Notes under the pieces: generated by a model
Database searches by the model: none
What the model saw: only the letters and a program-made list of their open reading frames with translations
What the model was told of the DNA's origin: nothing
Position numbers and translations under genes: made by a program
From: Legionellales bacterium
Lineage (GTDB): Bacteria > Pseudomonadota > Gammaproteobacteria > Legionellales > Legionellaceae
DNA: 7,977 bases
Direction: 5' to 3'
Assembly (NCBI GenBank): GCA_003489505.1
Contig: DNMA01000123.1
Location: 1-7,977 of the forward strand
In this document: piece after piece, positions 6,029-7,977 of the stretch
Numbering within the stretch: position 1 is the stretch's first letter
How the letters are laid out: the number at the start of each line of letters is the position of its first letter

Positions 6029-6613
6029 ATGAATAAAAAACTAGTTTTAGGAATTACCGGTGCCTCTGGATTTATTTATGCTTTACGCCTTATTGAGCAT
6101 TTGAAACATATTAAAAATGTTGAAATTCATTTGGTGATGACTAAAGCTGCTCAAATTACCCGGGCGCAAGAAACATCTGTTTCTTTGACAGAATTAAAAA
6201 AAATGGTGGACTGCTATCATCCAATTGAGGATATTGGCGCAAGCATTGCCAGTGGTTCTTTCAAGCATGATGGCATGTTGATTCTACCCTGTTCGATGAA
6301 TACTTTAGCAGAATTGTCTTGTGGAATTACTAATAATTTACTGACTCGAGCGGCGGATGTGTGTTTGAAGGAAAGAAGAAAGCTACTGATAATGCCTCGA
6401 GAAACCCCTTTGCATGCGATTCATTTGAAAAACATGGCTACATTAAGTGAATTGGGAGCAATCATTTATCCACCCATGCCTGCTTTTTACCACCATCCTC
6501 AGTCCATTGAGGAGATGGTTGACCATACCATAGGTCGAATTTTATCGCTTTTTGATATCGAGCAGAACCTATCGCCCGAATGGCAGGGCTGGTACCCACT
6601 TAAGCATAAATAG
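6029..6613 (+). CDS. ubiX: Flavin prenyltransferase UbiX
   Basis: UbiX joins a dimethylallyl group to reduced FMN, making the prenylated FMN cofactor of UbiD-type decarboxylases, which act in ubiquinone synthesis. From the ATG at 6029 the protein is 194 aa, close to E. coli UbiX (189 aa). The N-terminal flavin-binding motif is GITGASG (8-14). PCSMNTLA (87-94), MPRETPLH (122-129) and PAFYHHP (151-157) are the expected later motifs. A TTG three codons upstream (6020) is in frame, but the family starts at the [13 protein letters not shown] equivalent, so the ATG is preferred. The Shine-Dalgarno is weak (CAGG, ten bases away). No ubiD is in the window. The 3' end overlaps the queC end by 14 bp in convergent orientation. 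Identification is secure. Confidence 0.95.
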   Translation: MNKKLVLGITGASGFIYALRLIEHLKHIKNVEIHLVMTKAAQITRAQETSVSLTELKKMVDCYHPIEDIGASIASGSFKHDGMLILPCSMNTLAELSCGITNNLLTRAADVCLKERRKLLIMPRETPLHAIHLKNMATLSELGAIIYPPMPAFYHHPQSIEEMVDHTIGRILSLFDIEQNLSPEWQGWYPLKHK

Positions 6614-7274
6614 TCGGGTCACTTACACCCAATTCCAAGAAGCCGTTTTTGCGCATGACACAGCTATCGCAAGTGCCACAGGCATGTCCTGTTTTGCTGA
6701 GGCGATAGCAGGATACGGTTTGAGAATAATCGACGCCAAGGCTTAAACCTTCTTGAATAATTCTGGATTTAGACCAATGCAATAGTGGCGCATGAACCCG
6801 AAAATTTTGCCCTTCGGTGCCGGCTTTGGTGGCTAATTGCGCTAAATGCTCAAAACTGGCAAGAAACGCTGGTCGGCAATCAGGGTAATTAGAGTAATCA
6901 ATGACATTGGCGCCAATAAAAATATCATAAGCCCCTGTGACTTCAGCATAAGCCAGGGCGAGCGATAACATAATGGTATTACGTGCCGGGACATAAGTGT
7001 TGGGAATATTATCAGAATCAGAATAATCTTTAACTTGCATTTGCTCATCAGTCAAAGAGGAGCCGCCTAGGTCTGCAAGATTAATTTGCATGATTTGATG
7101 TTGAACCGCCCCAAATTGTTGGGCGATTTTTTTCGCTGCATCAAGCTCAGCAATATGACGTTGCCCATAATTAACACTTAAAGCGTAACAGTCATAACCT
7201 TGTGATTTTGCAATCGCAAGACAAGTTGTAGAGTCTAAACCACCAGATAACAAGACAATTGCTTTAGGCAACAT
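6600..7274 (-). CDS. queC: 7-cyano-7-deazaguanine synthase QueC
   Basis: QueC converts 7-carboxy-7-deazaguanine to preQ0 using ATP and ammonia, a step toward queuosine in tRNA. The 224-aa protein is close to E. coli QueC (231 aa). The ATP-binding PP-loop is SGGLDSTT (10-17), followed by NYGQRH (35-40) and PNTYVPARN (91-99). YPDCR is at 130-134. The C-terminal zinc site has Cys189, Cys199, Cys202 and Cys205 (ACGTCDSC). AGAGGT at 7281-7286 lies six bases before the ATG. The other que genes are absent here, so queC stands alone. Its predicted leader is only about 20 bases, too short for a preQ1 riboswitch. Identification is secure. Confidence 0.97.
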   Translation of the reverse strand: MLPKAIVLLSGGLDSTTCLAIAKSQGYDCYALSVNYGQRHIAELDAAKKIAQQFGAVQHQIMQINLADLGGSSLTDEQMQVKDYSDSDNIPNTYVPARNTIMLSLALAYAEVTGAYDIFIGANVIDYSNYPDCRPAFLASFEHLAQLATKAGTEGQNFRVHAPLLHWSKSRIIQEGLSLGVDYSQTVSCYRLSKTGHACGTCDSCVMRKNGFLELGVSDPTIYA

Positions 7275-7301
7275 CTTAAAACCTCTGTATAAAAAATGAA
7301 A

Positions 7302-7330
7302 AATTTAGCATAAATTTAAAAAAATGTTAA
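7302..7330 (-). promoter_or_regulatory. Candidate extended -10 promoter of queC
   Basis: On the minus strand TTAACA (7330-7325, five of six) is 17 bp from TAAATT (7307-7302, four of six), and the -10 is preceded by TG-C, the extended -10 signature. Transcription would start near 7295, about 20 bases before the ATG. Confidence 0.45.
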
Positions 7331-7352
7331 GGATTTCTTAGTAAAATATAGA

Positions 7353-7358
7353 TATAAC
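7353..7358 (+). promoter_or_regulatory. -10-like box before the right-hand gene
   Basis: TATAAC matches five of six -10 positions and lies 19 bp before the ATG at 7378. I see no matching -35 box at a normal distance, so this is a weak call. Confidence 0.25.
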
Positions 7359-7377
7359 AGATTAGTGAGTAATAAAG

Positions 7378-7977
7378 ATGACACTAAATTATTCATCAGT
7401 GGACGCACATCTTAATTGGTTACGTACATTTGGTGAATCCACAGAGTTTACAATCACAAAACTTAATGAAAATATTCAGAAGATAACATCACCTAGTCAA
7501 AAGCGCTTTTATCTAAAAAAATTAAGCCGAATCAAAGGCGCGCATAATATCTCAAGTGAAGAACTATCTTCTGAGTATGATAAGGCAATGCATTTTATCA
7601 ATACATTAAATGCTTTTCGCCAAAAAAACACCTCTTTATTAAATTTCTTATTACAGCTTTATTTGGTGGTCAGTGTTGCGCAAAACCATGATGTTGAGAA
7701 TATCTTCAAGCAAATTGGCTTTAGGCATATGGTTGCTTTTAATATCTTTGCGGCAGCGGTTTGCTATATTCGTTTATTAACTGTTTCTCTTGAGCTTTAT
7801 CATGCTGCTAATGAAGAAGAAAGAAAGTTTATTCTTCAGCAAAGACAGTTTAATTTAATCACTGATGCCTTGGCGGCAACTATTCATGCTTTAAGACTTG
7901 CCTATATGGTGATGAAAGATTATCAAATGCTCCCTATTTTGGGTGTGGTGATTTTTGCAATTGATGCTTTTGTGGCC
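7378..7977 (+). CDS. Unrecognised membrane protein, 3' end beyond the window (at least 200 codons)
   Basis: An open frame from the ATG at 7378 runs to the right edge: exactly 200 codons with no stop. The first 85 residues are polar and helical, beginning MTLNYSSVDAHLNWLRTF, with a Lys/Arg-rich part (KRFYLKKLSRIKG, about 42-54). A hydrophobic stretch at about 87-100 is followed by a likely membrane span at about 117-139 and another at about 183-200 that is still open at the edge. The charged loop between them (about 143-155, NEEERKFILQQRQ) is polar. There is no signal peptide, so the N-terminal domain is probably cytoplasmic. The Shine-Dalgarno is poor (GTGAG at 7365-7369). It diverges from queC across 103 bp. 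I do not recognise a family; its length and steady codon use make a real gene likely. Confidence 0.82.
   Translation, partial: MTLNYSSVDAHLNWLRTFGESTEFTITKLNENIQKITSPSQKRFYLKKLSRIKGAHNISSEELSSEYDKAMHFINTLNAFRQKNTSLLNFLLQLYLVVSVAQNHDVENIFKQIGFRHMVAFNIFAAAVCYIRLLTVSLELYHAANEEERKFILQQRQFNLITDALAATIHALRLAYMVMKDYQMLPILGVVIFAIDAFVA

Noticed and set aside
6842..7048. 68-codon minus-strand frame inside queC
   Set aside because: It is an alternative frame of queC, whose full domain structure is intact.
7275..7377. preQ1 riboswitch upstream of queC
   Set aside because: The predicted leader is about 20 bases and shows no hairpin or A-rich tail of the riboswitch type.

Overview
The window is AT-rich DNA with tightly packed genes, overlapping stops and starts, and almost no intergenic space. 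The recognisable genes are metG, a standalone rnfB, nth, ubiX and queC. The nth product matches the E. coli enzyme residue for residue at its catalytic and cluster positions. UbiX points to ubiquinone synthesis and so to an aerobic proteobacterium. The gene mix, the low GC and the several large or small proteins I cannot place suggest a gammaproteobacterium, perhaps a host-associated Legionellales/Coxiellaceae-type lineage. The class is a fair inference; the order is only a guess.

Layout from left to right. On the minus strand, reading from about 5.93 kb down to 1, come a 142-aa Gly/Ala-rich membrane protein, a hairpin terminator, an 84-aa single-span membrane protein, metG, rnfB, nth, and a very large unrecognised gene that runs off the left edge (at least 705 codons). 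metG and rnfB overlap by ATGA, and rnfB and nth overlap by 8 bp, so these three are almost certainly one translationally coupled unit; the large gene 68 bp downstream probably belongs to it. On the plus strand, ubiX diverges from the 142-aa gene across a 162-bp spacer that holds promoter-like boxes for both and a perfect 17-bp dyad. queC lies on the minus strand, tail to tail with ubiX and overlapping it by 14 bp. It diverges across 103 bp from an unrecognised membrane-protein gene on the plus strand that runs off the right edge.

The known genes are housekeeping: initiator and elongator Met-tRNA charging (MetG), an iron-sulfur electron carrier (RnfB), base excision repair of oxidised pyrimidines (Nth), prenylated-flavin cofactor supply for UbiD in ubiquinone synthesis (UbiX), and queuosine/deazaguanine precursor synthesis (QueC). 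The four other proteins are the unexplained part. No mobile element, tRNA, rRNA, CRISPR array or phage gene was seen. No defence or secretion system could be identified; the best candidates for something undescribed are the two edge genes and the small membrane-protein pair.
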